A stretch of DNA of 14,052 nucleotides from Reyranella sp. (GTDB lineage Bacteria; Pseudomonadota; Alphaproteobacteria; Reyranellales; Reyranellaceae): contig JAKFVZ010000138.1 of assembly GCA_021732965.1 (NCBI GenBank), positions 1 through 14,052 on the forward strand. The letters run 5' to 3'. Below, piece after piece: positions 1-8,370 of this stretch. Under the pieces are notes generated by a model, which had not been told where the DNA came from, did not search any database, and saw only the letters and a list, made by a program, of their open reading frames with translations. Numbering within the stretch: the stretch's first letter is position 1; every line of letters begins with the position of its first letter. Made by a program: the position numbers and the translations under genes.

Positions 1-2
1 TG

Positions 3-746
3 ATCGCCTGCGAGGACACGAGGGTGTTCGCCAAGCTCGCTACCCATTACGGCATCGCCGCCCTGACGATCGCCTACAGCGACGCCACGCAGGACAAGGC
101 CGAGCCGCGCGTCGTCCGGGCGCTCGCCGCGGGAAAGTCCGTGGCCCTGGTGTCCGACGCGGGCATGCCGCTGATCTCCGATCCGGGCTACCGGCTGGTG
201 CGTGCCGCGGTCGCGGCCGGCCATGCCGTGACCTCGGCGCCCGGGGCTTCGGCCGTTCCCATGGCCCTCGCGCTTTCGGGGCTCCCGACCGACCGCTTCT
301 TCTTCGCGGGCTTCCTGCCGGCCAAGACGACCGAGCGGCGGCGCGCCATCGGCGAAGTCGCGACCATCCCCTCCACCCTCGTGTTATTCGAGGCGCCGCA
401 CCGGCTGCCGGAAGCGCTGGCCGATCTCCTGGAACTGCTGGGCGATCGCCCGGCGGCCGTCGCCCGCGAGCTCACCAAGATGTTCGAGGAGGTGCGCCGC
501 GCGCCGCTGGCCACGCTCGCCGCGCACTATGCCGCCCATCCCGACGTGAGGGGCGAGATCGTCGTCGTGATCGGTGCGCCCTCCGCCGACACCCAACGCA
601 GCGCCGGCGACGTCGACGAGGCCTTGCGCGAGGCGATGACCGGCGCCTCCCTGAAGGATGCGGCTTCCGAGGTCGCGGCCCGCTTCGGGCTGAAGAGGCG
701 CGACGTCTATGCCCGCGCGCTCGAACTGAAGCGCGGCGCCCCATGA
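3..746 (+). CDS. rsmI: 16S rRNA (cytidine(1402)-2'-O)-methyltransferase RsmI, 5'-truncated by window
   Basis: RsmI transfers a methyl group from SAM to the 2'-O ribose of C1402 in 16S rRNA, in the decoding centre. The reading frame is open to the window edge: the residues before the first internal GTG (position 24) read IACEDTR, a hallmark of RsmI near its N-terminus, so the true start lies upstream. Visible tetrapyrrole-methylase family motifs are VSDAGMPLISDPG (SAM/substrate region), APGASAVPMALALSGLP, FFFAGFLPAK and LFEAPHRL, followed by a helical C-terminal extension. Roughly the first 40-60 residues should be missing compared with full-length RsmI (about 280-290 aa). The stop TGA (744-746) overlaps the yraN ATG (743-745), implying translational coupling. 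rsmI next to yraN is common in Proteobacteria. Identification is secure. Confidence 0.95.
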   Translation: MACEDTRVFAKLATHYGIAALTIAYSDATQDKAEPRVVRALAAGKSVALVSDAGMPLISDPGYRLVRAAVAAGHAVTSAPGASAVPMALALSGLPTDRFFFAGFLPAKTTERRRAIGEVATIPSTLVLFEAPHRLPEALADLLELLGDRPAAVARELTKMFEEVRRAPLATLAAHYAAHPDVRGEIVVVIGAPSADTQRSAGDVDEALREAMTGASLKDAASEVAARFGLKRRDVYARALELKRGAP

Positions 747-1108
747 CGCTGCAGACGCGCCAGAAGGCCTATCGCATGGGCCATACGGCGGAGTGGCGCG
801 CGGTATGGCGGTTGCGCCTTGGCGGCTACTCCATCCTGATGCGGCGCTACAAGACGCGACTGGGCGAGATCGACATCGTGGCGCGCCGCGGCAACGTGCT
901 GGCCTTCGTCGAGGTCAAGGCGCGCCGCGACTTCGCCACGGCGGCCGACGCGCTGGGCGCGCGGCAGTTCGGCCGGGTCGCCCGGGCGGCCAGCCTGTTC
1001 ATCGCCCATCACCCGCGCTATGCGGCCTGCTCGGTGCGCTTCGATGCGGTGCTGGTCGGTGGCGTGTGGCCACGCCATCTGCCCGACGTCTGGCAGGCGC
1101 CGGAGTGA
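743..1108 (+). CDS. yraN: YraN / UPF0102 family putative nuclease
   Basis: This 121-residue protein belongs to the UPF0102/YraN family, whose fold is Holliday-junction-resolvase-like; the cellular substrate is not settled. What is seen: an N-terminal G-x2-AE (G13, A16, E17), then GEIDIV (E42, D44) and FVEVKAR (E57, K59). These give the E...D...ExK spacing of a PD-(D/E)XK active site. Length is typical (about 115-130 aa). The start ATG overlaps the rsmI stop by four bases (ATGA), which supports this start and a shared transcript. It is followed four bases later by the SirB1-like gene. The family is well recognised; a nuclease role is inferred from the fold rather than shown. Confidence 0.93.
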   Translation: MTLQTRQKAYRMGHTAEWRAVWRLRLGGYSILMRRYKTRLGEIDIVARRGNVLAFVEVKARRDFATAADALGARQFGRVARAASLFIAHHPRYAACSVRFDAVLVGGVWPRHLPDVWQAPE

Positions 1109-1111
1109 TGC

Positions 1112-1927
1112 GTGTCGGATGATCTGGGTCGACTGAGGGATCTGTGCGCCGGCGACGGCGAACGGATCGATCTTCTCGAGGCGGGCTTCCTGCTGAGCCG
1201 TCTCGTGCGCGAAGAGCCCGTCGATCTCGCGCCCTTCCGCCAGCAGGTGACGGCGATGGCGACCGATCTCGCCGACCTCGTCCACCGGCGCGGCGCCTCT
1301 CCCGAGGCCCTCGCCGAGGTGATCGCGCGCTCCTACGCCTATCGCGGCGACAGCGAGACCTACGACGATCTCCAGAACGCCGACCTCGTGCGGGTCATCG
1401 AGCGCCGCATGGGCCTGCCGGTGGCGCTCTCGATCCTCTATCTGCATGTGGCCCGCGCCCAGGGTTGGACGGCGGAGGGACTGGCTTTTCCCGGCCATTT
1501 CCTGATCCGCATCGGCATCGACGGGGCGCGGCACGTCGTCGATCCGTTCCATGAGGGTGCGGTGCGCGATGCCGCCGACCTGCGCAGGCTGCTGCGGCAG
1601 GTGCTGGGCGGCGAGGCCGAGCTGGTACCGGCACATTTCGATGCCGTGTCTGATCGCGACGTGCTGTTGCGCCTGGAGAACAACGTCCGGCTTCGTCTCG
1701 CCAGGCGCGAGGACTGGGCGGGCGCGGCGCGCTCGCTCGACCGCATGCTGGCGATCGCGCCGGACCGGGAGGAGCTGCTGTTCGAAGCCGGCCAGCTCAA
1801 TGCACGCCTCGACAAGAGGCGGGCCGCCATCGCCGCCTACCAGCGAATCCTGGAACTGGACGGCGATCCGGGCCTGCGCCAGCGCGTTTCGGCACTGTTG
1901 CAGGAACTGCGCCGCGGCCTTAACTGA
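1112..1927 (+). CDS. SirB1-like transglutaminase-core / TPR family protein
   Basis: This 271-residue protein resembles the SirB1 family (transglutaminase-like core 2 plus tetratricopeptide tail), of unknown biochemical function. The central part carries RMGLPVALSILYLHVA, FPGHFLIRI and HVVDPFHEG (about residues 90-150), the conserved core of this family. A TPR-like helical pair follows near the C-terminus (WAGAARSLDRMLAIAP ... AIAAYQRILELDGDP). The start is GTG at 1112: the frame is closed by an in-frame TGA at 1106, and GGAG at 1102-1105 sits six bases upstream. An ATG at 1108 is out of frame and meets a stop after four codons. It lies between yraN and gshB, so it is probably part of the same operon. 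The family call is good; the function is unknown. Confidence 0.85.
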   Translation: MSDDLGRLRDLCAGDGERIDLLEAGFLLSRLVREEPVDLAPFRQQVTAMATDLADLVHRRGASPEALAEVIARSYAYRGDSETYDDLQNADLVRVIERRMGLPVALSILYLHVARAQGWTAEGLAFPGHFLIRIGIDGARHVVDPFHEGAVRDAADLRRLLRQVLGGEAELVPAHFDAVSDRDVLLRLENNVRLRLARREDWAGAARSLDRMLAIAPDREELLFEAGQLNARLDKRRAAIAAYQRILELDGDPGLRQRVSALLQELRRGLN

Positions 1928-1972
1928 AAACCCGTCGCCCTTCGTTTCGAGCCCGATAGTCAGGATAAGCCC

Positions 1973-2935
1973 ATGAAGCTCAGCGTCGCCATCCAGATGG
2001 ACCATGTCTCGACCATCGACATCGACGGCGATTCGACCTTCGTTCTGGGGTTGGAGGCGGAAAAGCGCGGATACGCGGTCTGGCATTACACGCCGCAGGA
2101 TCTGATCTTCCGCGACCGCAAGGTCATGGCGCGCGCCCAGCCGATGAAGCTGCGGCGCGAGAAGGGCAATCACTTCACGCTGGGCGCCCCGGAGATGATC
2201 GACCTGTCCACGATCGACGTGGTCCTGTTGCGCCAGGATCCGCCGTTCGACATGTCGTACATCACGACGACGCACCTGCTCGAACACATCCATCCGAAGA
2301 CCCTCGTGGTCAACGATCCGGCGAGCGTGCGCAATGCGCCGGAGAAGCTGTTCGTCACGCATTTCGACAATGTGATGCCGCCGACGCTCATCACCGCCGA
2401 CGCCCGCGCGCTGCGCGAGTTCCGCGACGAGCACAAGGACATCATTCTGAAGCCCCTGTTCGGCAACGGTGGTGCCGGCGTCTTCCGGGTGCGGCCCGAC
2501 GACGAGAATTTCGCATCGCTGCTCGAGATGTTCTCGCAGCGCAGCCGCGAGCCGGTGATCGCCCAGCGCTATCTTCCCGAGGTGCGCAAGGGCGACAAGC
2601 GCATCATCCTGATCGACGGCAAGGCGGTCGGTGCGATCGACCGCGTGCCGGCGGCCGGCGAGGCGCGCTCGAACATGCATGTCGGCGGCAAGGCCGTGAA
2701 GGCCTCGCTCACCAGGCGCGACATCGAGCTGTGCGAGACGATCGGGCCGGAACTGGCGAAGCGCGGCCTGATCTTCGTCGGCATCGACGTGATCGGCGAC
2801 TATCTCACGGAGATCAACGTCACGTCGCCGACCGGCCTGCAGCAGATCAACCGCTTCGACGGCGTCTCGCTCGAGGCGCAGATCTGGGACCGTATCGAGG
2901 TCCGCTACCAGGAAACCCGAGGGACCAAGGCATGA
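1973..2935 (+). CDS. gshB: Glutathione synthetase GshB
   Basis: GshB is the cytosolic ATP-grasp ligase joining gamma-glutamylcysteine to glycine, the last step of glutathione synthesis. The 320-residue length fits the prokaryotic family (about 315-320). The N-terminus MKLSVAIQMDHVSTIDI matches family members. An N-terminal substrate domain contains VVLLRQDPPFDMSYI. The ATP-grasp domain shows ILKPLFGNGGAGVFRV, the phosphate-binding glycine-rich loop, then AQRYLPEVRKGDKRI. The C-terminal catalytic part has GIDVIGDYLTEINVTSPTG, with metal- and ATP-binding acidic residues, and ends near QQINRFDG. The start ATG is preceded by AGGAT at 1962-1966. The stop overlaps the next gene's start by four bases (ATGA at 2932-2935). 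Confidence 0.97.
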   Translation: MKLSVAIQMDHVSTIDIDGDSTFVLGLEAEKRGYAVWHYTPQDLIFRDRKVMARAQPMKLRREKGNHFTLGAPEMIDLSTIDVVLLRQDPPFDMSYITTTHLLEHIHPKTLVVNDPASVRNAPEKLFVTHFDNVMPPTLITADARALREFRDEHKDIILKPLFGNGGAGVFRVRPDDENFASLLEMFSQRSREPVIAQRYLPEVRKGDKRIILIDGKAVGAIDRVPAAGEARSNMHVGGKAVKASLTRRDIELCETIGPELAKRGLIFVGIDVIGDYLTEINVTSPTGLQQINRFDGVSLEAQIWDRIEVRYQETRGTKA

Positions 2936-3495
2936 TCCGACGTGCTTTTCTCGCCATCCCGTTGATCCTCTCGGCCGGCGCAGCTGTCGCGCAGTCGACG
3001 AATTCCGACCTGTTCGGCCAGAAGCAGATCGTGCGGGCCGTGCTCGAGGGCGACGACGAGAAGGTGCGACAGGCGCTGCTGAAGCAGGAGAGCCCGAACC
3101 AGACCGCCAACAACGGCTCGCCCCTGCTGACGGTGGCGGTCCGCGCCGGGCATATTCCCGTCGTGGAGACCCTGTTGAAGGGAGGCGCCAGGCCCGACGC
3201 GGTCGATCCCGAGGGCTACACCGCGCTCATGCGCGCCACCGAGAAGGGCGATGTCGAGATCGTGGAGATCCTGCTGCGCCGCAACGCCAGCACGCGGGCG
3301 CAGAACCGCCAGGGCCAGACGGCGCTGATGATCGGCTCGGCGCGCGGCTATGCGGAGATCGTCCGGCTGCTGCTCGAGAAGAAGGCCGACCCGAACGCGC
3401 GCGACTTCACCGGGCGCTCGGCGCTGGGCTATGCCAGGCAGGCCAATCGCGGTTCGATCGAGGCGATGTTGCGCCGGGCCGGCGGCAAGGAATGA
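2932..3495 (+). CDS. Secreted ankyrin-repeat protein
   Basis: This is a 187-residue exported ankyrin-repeat protein. The start ATG at 2932 overlaps the gshB stop by four bases and is followed directly by a classic Sec signal peptide: positive MIRR, a hydrophobic stretch LAIPLILSAGAAVA, and a likely cleavage after AVA or AVAQ near residue 20-21. The frame stays open upstream inside gshB, but that extension reads as an out-of-frame shadow. After a short linker come about four ankyrin repeats with the usual pattern, for example GSPLLTVAVRAGHIPVVETL, GYTALMRATEKGDVEIVEIL, GQTALMIGSARGYAEIVRLL and GRSALGYARQANRGSIEAML. Ankyrin repeats bind proteins, and the partner is unknown; a periplasmic location is predicted. 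The stop overlaps the arfB start (ATGA at 3492). Confidence 0.88.
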   Translation: MIRRAFLAIPLILSAGAAVAQSTNSDLFGQKQIVRAVLEGDDEKVRQALLKQESPNQTANNGSPLLTVAVRAGHIPVVETLLKGGARPDAVDPEGYTALMRATEKGDVEIVEILLRRNASTRAQNRQGQTALMIGSARGYAEIVRLLLEKKADPNARDFTGRSALGYARQANRGSIEAMLRRAGGKE

Positions 3496-3935
3496 CCGCT
3501 TCCGGGACGACGCCGATCCGGATCACCGGCTCGCTGGCGATCGACCCGGAGGAAATCCAGGAAAGCTTCGTGCGGGCGGCGGGTCCGGGTGGCCAGCACG
3601 TCAATACGACATCGACGGCGGTGCAGTTGCGCTTCGACGTGCGCCGTTCGCCGTCGCTGCCCGACGACGTGCGGCAACGGTTGGAACGCCTGGCCGGACG
3701 GCGCCTGACCCGCGACGGCGTGCTGGTCCTCGTGGCGCAAGGCCAGCGCAGCCAGCTGCGCAACCGGGAGGAGGCACTCGCTCGTCTTGTCGAGTTGATC
3801 CTCGAAGCGACCCACAAGCCGGTGCCGCGCGTGAAGACCAAGGTGAGCCGCGCCGCCAAGCGCCGTCGCGTCGACGACAAGAAGCGTCACGGCACCGTCA
3901 AATCCCTGCGCCGCGCGCGGTCATCCGACGACTGA
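3492..3935 (+). CDS. arfB: Alternative ribosome-rescue peptidyl-tRNA hydrolase ArfB (YaeJ)
   Basis: ArfB releases nascent chains from ribosomes stalled on mRNAs without a stop codon, by hydrolysing peptidyl-tRNA. The 147-residue product has a release-factor-type catalytic domain with the GGQ motif at residues 33-35 (AAGPGGQHVNTTSTAVQLRF). Its basic C-terminal tail (KPVPRVKTKVSRAAKRRR and following) is the part known to enter the empty mRNA channel. It lacks the codon-recognition domains of RF1/RF2, and its length is close to E. coli ArfB (140). The start is ATG at 3492, overlapping the ankyrin gene's stop by four bases. Alphaproteobacteria commonly use ArfB as backup to tmRNA. The call is secure. 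Confidence 0.95.
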   Translation: MTASGTTPIRITGSLAIDPEEIQESFVRAAGPGGQHVNTTSTAVQLRFDVRRSPSLPDDVRQRLERLAGRRLTRDGVLVLVAQGQRSQLRNREEALARLVELILEATHKPVPRVKTKVSRAAKRRRVDDKKRHGTVKSLRRARSSDD

Positions 3936-3989
3936 CGACGCGCCGGCTGTTGCGCTAAGGTCGCGGCCTCGCAGCAGAAGAGGTGCGCC

Positions 3990-5393
3990 GTGACGGATGT
4001 TCGCAAGGAGACAGACAGCCTCGGTGAGGTGAGCGTGCCCGCCGACAAGCTGTGGGGCGCGCAGACGCAGCGGTCGCTGGAGCATTTCAGCATCGGCAAG
4101 GACCTGATGCCGCGCGAGATGATCACCGCCTATGCCACGCTGAAGAAGGCCTGCGCCAACGCCAATCATGCGGGCAAGCGGCTGGACGACACCGCGCACA
4201 AGCTGATCCTCGAGACCTGCGACGAGATCCTGGCCGGCCAGCACCACGACATGTTCCCGCTGCACGTCTGGATGACCGGCAGCGGCACGCAGTTCAACAT
4301 GAACGTGAACGAGGTGATCTCGAATCGCTGCTGCCAGCTCGCGGGAACGCCGCTCGGCTCGAAGAAGCCGGTGCATCCCAACGACCACGTGAACATGTCG
4401 CAGTCGTCGAACGACAGCTTCCCGTCGGTCATGTACATCGCCGCCGCCGTCAACACGAAGGAACGCCTGCTGCCGTCGCTGAAGGCGCTGCACGATGCGA
4501 TCGACGCCAAGGCGACGGCGTGGAAGGACATCGTCAAGATCGGCCGCACCCACATGCAGGATGCGACGCCGATCACGCTCGGCCAGGAATGGTCGGGCTA
4601 TGCCGGCATGCTGGCCGACAATATCGAGCGCGTCGAGGATGCGCTGAAGGGCGTCTATCGCCTGGCGCTCGGCGGCACGGCGGTCGGCACCGGCATCAAT
4701 GCAGCACCAGGCTTCGACGTGGCGGCGGCGGCCGAGATCGCCAAACTTACCGGGCTTCCCTTCATCACGGCGCCCAACAAGTTCACGGTTCAGGGCGCGC
4801 ACGACGCGCTGGTGCAGCTCTCGGGCGCGTTCCGCACGCTTGCGGTCTCGCTCTACAAGATCGGCAACGACATCCGCCTGATGTCGTGCGGCCCGCGCGC
4901 CGGCTTCGCCGAGCTGCACATCCCGGAGAACGAGCCGGGCTCTTCGATCATGCCGGGCAAGGTCAACCCGACCCAGGCCGAGGCGCTGACCATGATCGCG
5001 GTGCAGGTCATGGCCAACGACGTCGCGGTCGGTTTCGGCGGCGCCAGCGGCTATCTCGAGATGAACGTCTACAAGCCGCTGATGATCTACAACGTCGCCC
5101 ATTCGATCACGCTGATGACCGACGGCTGCGCAAACTTCCGCAAGTTCCTGGTCGAGGGCACCCAGCCCAACCTCAAGAAGATCAAGGAGTATGTCGACCG
5201 CTCGCTGATGCTGGTGACGGCGCTGGCGCCCGTGATCGGCTACGACAAGGCCTCGAAGATCGCCCACTACGCGATCGACCACGACCTCACGCTGAAGGAA
5301 GCCGCCCTGAAGCTGGAATACGTGTCGGAGGCCGAGTTCGACAAGGTCGTCGACCCATCGAAGATGGTCCATCCCTACGTGGCGACGGAGTAG
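3990..5393 (+). CDS. fumC: Class II fumarate hydratase FumC
   Basis: FumC is the iron-independent fumarase that interconverts fumarate and L-malate in the TCA cycle; it forms cytosolic homotetramers. The 467-residue length equals the family norm. The superfamily signature GSSIMPGKVNP falls at residues 317-327, with the catalytic serine at 318, and GRTHMQDATP places the catalytic histidine at residue 188; both agree with E. coli FumC numbering. Other conserved blocks are TGSGTQFNMNVNEVISNR and HPNDHVNMSQSSNDSFP. The start is GTG at 3990, preceded by AGAAGAGG at 3976-3983 with six-base spacing. The 54-base gap after arfB allows its own promoter. A hairpin follows the stop. Confidence 0.97.
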   Translation: MTDVRKETDSLGEVSVPADKLWGAQTQRSLEHFSIGKDLMPREMITAYATLKKACANANHAGKRLDDTAHKLILETCDEILAGQHHDMFPLHVWMTGSGTQFNMNVNEVISNRCCQLAGTPLGSKKPVHPNDHVNMSQSSNDSFPSVMYIAAAVNTKERLLPSLKALHDAIDAKATAWKDIVKIGRTHMQDATPITLGQEWSGYAGMLADNIERVEDALKGVYRLALGGTAVGTGINAAPGFDVAAAAEIAKLTGLPFITAPNKFTVQGAHDALVQLSGAFRTLAVSLYKIGNDIRLMSCGPRAGFAELHIPENEPGSSIMPGKVNPTQAEALTMIAVQVMANDVAVGFGGASGYLEMNVYKPLMIYNVAHSITLMTDGCANFRKFLVEGTQPNLKKIKEYVDRSLMLVTALAPVIGYDKASKIAHYAIDHDLTLKEAALKLEYVSEAEFDKVVDPSKMVHPYVATE

Positions 5394-5395
5394 GC

Positions 5396-5421
5396 GACCG
5401 GTCTGGCGCTCAGACCCGGTC
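5396..5421 (+). terminator. Hairpin after fumC, probable terminator
   Basis: Three bases after the fumC stop an inverted repeat pairs GACCGG-TCTG with CAGACCCGGTC, with one bulged base around a five-base GCGCT loop. It is strong and GC-rich, but the following bases (CGGCCTCATCC) have no T-tract. It may act as a weak intrinsic terminator or a 3'-end-stabilising stem. Confidence 0.55.
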
Positions 5422-5478
5422 GGCCTCATCCGACAAGGGCGCTAGAGTATTCTCCGACGTAGACGGATCAACTACCCA

Positions 5479-5588
5479 CCTCATCCTGAGGAGCGCCGCG
5501 AAGCGGCGCGTCTCGAAGGATGGGCAACAAACGCGGTGCTCGTGCCCATGCTTCGAGATGGCTGCTCCGCAGCCTCCTCAGCATGAGG
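5479..5588. repeat. Two-armed palindromic intergenic repeat
   Basis: The left arm (5479-5525) and right arm (5544-5588) are near-perfect reverse complements at their ends: CCTCATcCTGAGGAG and TCTCGAAGgATGGGC in one arm recur inverted in the other with single changes. Each arm also holds its own inner hairpin (GCGCCGCGAAGCGGCGC on the left, GGCTGCTCCGCAGCC on the right) whose sequence differs between arms while pairing is kept. The transcript would fold into one long stem with two side hairpins. I know closely similar elements from intergenic regions of many Alphaproteobacteria, so this is likely a dispersed genomic repeat. Its placement between convergent genes suggests it could also end transcription from both sides. 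Confidence 0.8.
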
Positions 5589-5620
5589 TGCGTGGTGTGA
5601 TTCCAGTTTGCTCGGAAAAC

Positions 5621-6868
5621 CTAGCGCTCGTAGCGCCACTGCCTCTCGGTGAGAAAGCGGGAGACGACCAGACCCATCGCCATTCCGCCAACCGCGAAGC
5701 CGCAGGTCGCGGCGGCTTCGACCGCCGACAGCGCCCTGCCCTGGTTGAGGAAAACGATCGTCTGGAAGGCGAACAGGCCGGGCGTCATCATGATGATGCT
5801 GGGCACCGTCAGGGCGATGCGCGGCGCGTGCAGCCGGCTCCGCACCAGCGAGGCGCCCAGCCCGACCGCAAGCGCGCCGAAGAATGTCGCCTGCGGCAGG
5901 GCGAGCCCGAGATCGTGCAGTCCCAGCCGCACCTCGTTGCCGGCCATCGACAACAGCGCCACCGCGAGAACCGTGCGGTGCGGGTTGTTGAACAGGATGC
6001 CGTAGCCATAACCGCCGGCGAAGCAGGCGAGCGCCCGCCCCAGCACGGCGACCGGCTCGATTGCGCCGGGCGGCGGCGCGGCCGGTGCTGGCGCAAGGCC
6101 GGCCAGCATCGCCACCACCGACATGCCGCAGGCCGCGCTCAGCGTCAGCAGCACGCCGTAGAACAGGCGCGTCACGCCGGCCCTGGTCTGGTGCTGCGTC
6201 AGGTCGAGCAGCGCGGCGACCAGCGGGAAGCCCGGCACCAGGAACAGCACCGACGAGATGAAGCCGATGGCGTGGGCGAAGGCGAAGATGTGTATGCCGA
6301 AGCCGATCACGATGAGACAGTAGAGACCGGATGCCAGCACCGCGCACAGTGCGGTCATCGCGAACTGGTTGAAGCCCCGGCGGGAGAGCAGGGTGCGGGC
6401 CGCCTGGCCGATCCCGCCGCTGACCGCCGCCGCGCCGGTCGCCAGCAGGTCGCCGCCGTTGAGATAGGAGAAGGCCGCCGAAGCGACCGCCATCGACAGT
6501 GCGACCGGCAGCAGCCCGTGCAGCGGCGGCGCCTTCTCGATCCTGTCGAGCTCGGCTTTCAGCGCCGCCGTGTCGAGGCCGGGAGCGGCGCCGAGCGAGA
6601 GCGCTTCGAGGGCGGCGATCTTCGAGGCATCGACGCCGGGCGGGCCGATCTCGCGGGACAGCGTCGTGGCTTCGCCTCCGGTCCATCCCGTTGCGCTCAG
6701 GCCGATGGTCGACAGCTCGACCTCGAGCCGCTCGACGCCGAGCACAAGGGCGAGGCGGCGCATGGCATCGCGCACGCGGAAGGCGGTGTCGCCGGCGCGC
6801 AGCATGAGCGCGCCGAAGCGCAGCAGGACGTCGAGGGTCTCCTGGAGTCGGGCCGGCGAGTCGGTCAT
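5621..6868 (-). CDS. ThrE-type threonine/serine exporter family membrane protein
   Basis: This 415-residue inner-membrane protein matches the ThrE family, which exports threonine and serine. The N-terminal cytosolic domain (about residues 1-120) has LLRFGALMLRAGDTAFRVRD and a VELSTIGLSATG stretch typical of ThrE N-terminal domains. It is followed by a run of hydrophobic helices, including LVPGFPLVAALLDLTQHQ, and a C-terminal module with TVPSIIMMTPGLFAFQTIVF. Both ThrE halves, which some bacteria encode as separate proteins, are therefore in one chain. The start is taken as the ATG at 6868, which overlaps the mqo stop by one base (TGATG). About 109 codons of open frame upstream lie inside mqo and have shadow-like composition. 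Substrate specificity is inferred from the family only. Confidence 0.87.
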   Translation of the reverse strand: MTDSPARLQETLDVLLRFGALMLRAGDTAFRVRDAMRRLALVLGVERLEVELSTIGLSATGWTGGEATTLSREIGPPGVDASKIAALEALSLGAAPGLDTAALKAELDRIEKAPPLHGLLPVALSMAVASAAFSYLNGGDLLATGAAAVSGGIGQAARTLLSRRGFNQFAMTALCAVLASGLYCLIVIGFGIHIFAFAHAIGFISSVLFLVPGFPLVAALLDLTQHQTRAGVTRLFYGVLLTLSAACGMSVVAMLAGLAPAPAAPPPGAIEPVAVLGRALACFAGGYGYGILFNNPHRTVLAVALLSMAGNEVRLGLHDLGLALPQATFFGALAVGLGASLVRSRLHAPRIALTVPSIIMMTPGLFAFQTIVFLNQGRALSAVEAAATCGFAVGGMAMGLVVSRFLTERQWRYER

Positions 6869-8361
6869 CAGACCGTATGGAGGCCCAGCACCTCGGCGGT
6901 GTCCTTGCGGACGCGCTCGACCAGCGCCGCGTCGGTCTTGAGGTCCTGGCCGTAGGAGGGGATCATTTCCTTGAGCTTGGGCTCCCAATGGCCGACCAGC
7001 TGCTCGTGGAAGCAGTTCTCCAGCATGTGGACCATGATCCAGACGGCGGTCGAGGCGCCCGGTGAGGCACCGAGCAGGGCCACGATCGAGGAGTCGGCGG
7101 AGTGCACGATCTCGGTGCCGAATTGCAGCTTGCCGGTGCGTGCGTGGTCCTTCTTGATGATCTGGACACGCTGTCCCGCGGTGTCGAACTCCCAATCCTT
7201 CTCGTCGAGGTTGGGGTAGAACTCGCGCAAGGCCTTGAAGCGGTGGCTCTTGGTCTGCAGCACCTGGCCGACGAGATATTCCTCCAGCGCGAAATTGTCC
7301 CGCGCCACCGCGAGCAGCGGCAGCAGATTCTCCGGCCGCATCGACAGCGGCAGGTCGAAGAGCGAGCCCTCCTTCAGGAACTTGGTCGTGAAGCCGGCAT
7401 AGGGTCCGAACAGGAGCCAGCGCTTGCCATCGACGTAGCGCGTGTCGAGATGTGGCACCGACATCGGCGGAGATCCGCTGGCGGCCATGCCGTAGACCTT
7501 CGCCATGTGCCGTGTGGCGATCTCCTGCTTGCCCGAGCGCAGCCAGATGCCGCTCACCGGGAAGCCGGCGAAACCGTCGGCCTCGGGGATGCCGGATTTC
7601 TGCAGCAGGGTCAGCGCCGCGCCGCCGGCGCCGAGGAAGACGTAGCGCGCGCCCAGCGACTTCTTCTCGTGGGTCTTCTCGTCCTTGGCGTCGATTGTCC
7701 AGCCGCCGTCGGTGCGACGGTGGAGGCCAGTAACCTCCTGGGAGAACTCGATCGAGAAACCGTCCTGGCGCCGCAGGTAATTCAGCAGGTTGGTGGTGAG
7801 CATGCCGTAGTTCACGTCGGCGCCCGTGATCATGCGCGTGGCGGCGACCGGCTGGTTGGGGTCACGGCCTTCCATGATCAGCGGCGCCCATTCAGCGATC
7901 TGCTTGTGATCCTCGGAATAGTCCATGCCGCGGTAGCAGTGGTGGGCGCTCATCGTGGCATGGCGCTTCTTCAGGAAGGCCTGGCGGTCGGCGCCGATCA
8001 CGAAGCTCATGTGCGGCACGGGATGGATGAACGAGTGCGCCGCCTCGATCGCGCCCTTCTTGATCAGGTACGACCAGAACTGGCGTGACATGTCGAACTC
8101 GACATTGACCTCAAGCGCCTTGGAGATATCGACGCTGCCGTCGGGCATCTGCGGCGTGTAGTTCAGCTCGCAGTTGGCGGCGTGGCCGGTGCCGGCGTTG
8201 TTCCAGGGACCGGAGCTTTCCTGCGCCTCGCCCTCGAGTCGCTCGAGTATCTTGATCTTGAGATGCGGCTGCAGCTCCTTGAGGAACGTGGCCAGCGTCA
8301 TGCTCATGATGCCGGCGCCGACCAGGACGACGTCGAAGTCGCCGGTGTGATTGTCTGCCAT
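6868..8361 (-). CDS. mqo: Malate:quinone oxidoreductase Mqo
   Basis: Mqo is a membrane-associated FAD enzyme oxidising malate to oxaloacetate and passing electrons to quinone, an alternative to NAD malate dehydrogenase. The 497-residue length is typical. The N-terminus VVLVGAGIMSMTLATFLKEL carries the dinucleotide-binding GxGxxS at residues 15-20. Further Mqo blocks are SSGPWNNAGTGHAANCELNY, ADVNYGMLTTNLLNYL, FLGAGGAALTLLQKSGIPE and FGPYAGFTTKFLKEGSL. GASPGASTAVWIMVHML near the C-terminus is the second FAD-contacting segment. The start ATG at 8361 has AGGAG about seven bases upstream. It sits nine bases after the cupin gene and overlaps the exporter start, so all three form one operon. It consumes the malate that fumC, encoded convergently nearby, makes. 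Confidence 0.96.
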   Translation of the reverse strand: MADNHTGDFDVVLVGAGIMSMTLATFLKELQPHLKIKILERLEGEAQESSGPWNNAGTGHAANCELNYTPQMPDGSVDISKALEVNVEFDMSRQFWSYLIKKGAIEAAHSFIHPVPHMSFVIGADRQAFLKKRHATMSAHHCYRGMDYSEDHKQIAEWAPLIMEGRDPNQPVAATRMITGADVNYGMLTTNLLNYLRRQDGFSIEFSQEVTGLHRRTDGGWTIDAKDEKTHEKKSLGARYVFLGAGGAALTLLQKSGIPEADGFAGFPVSGIWLRSGKQEIATRHMAKVYGMAASGSPPMSVPHLDTRYVDGKRWLLFGPYAGFTTKFLKEGSLFDLPLSMRPENLLPLLAVARDNFALEEYLVGQVLQTKSHRFKALREFYPNLDEKDWEFDTAGQRVQIIKKDHARTGKLQFGTEIVHSADSSIVALLGASPGASTAVWIMVHMLENCFHEQLVGHWEPKLKEMIPSYGQDLKTDAALVERVRKDTAEVLGLHTV

Positions 8362-8370
8362 CGAATTCTC

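Noticed and set aside
707..2680. Very long open frame on the minus strand (657 codons) across rsmI-gshB
   Set aside because: It is antisense to four clearly recognised genes, with Arg/His/Asp-rich shadow composition from GC-rich third positions. It has no domain.
3921..6955. Long open frames antisense to fumC (3921-5429, -) and running through fumC into the exporter region (4052-6955, +)
   Set aside because: Both lie over genes with intact catalytic motifs in another frame and show low-complexity shadow composition. They are consequences of high G+C.
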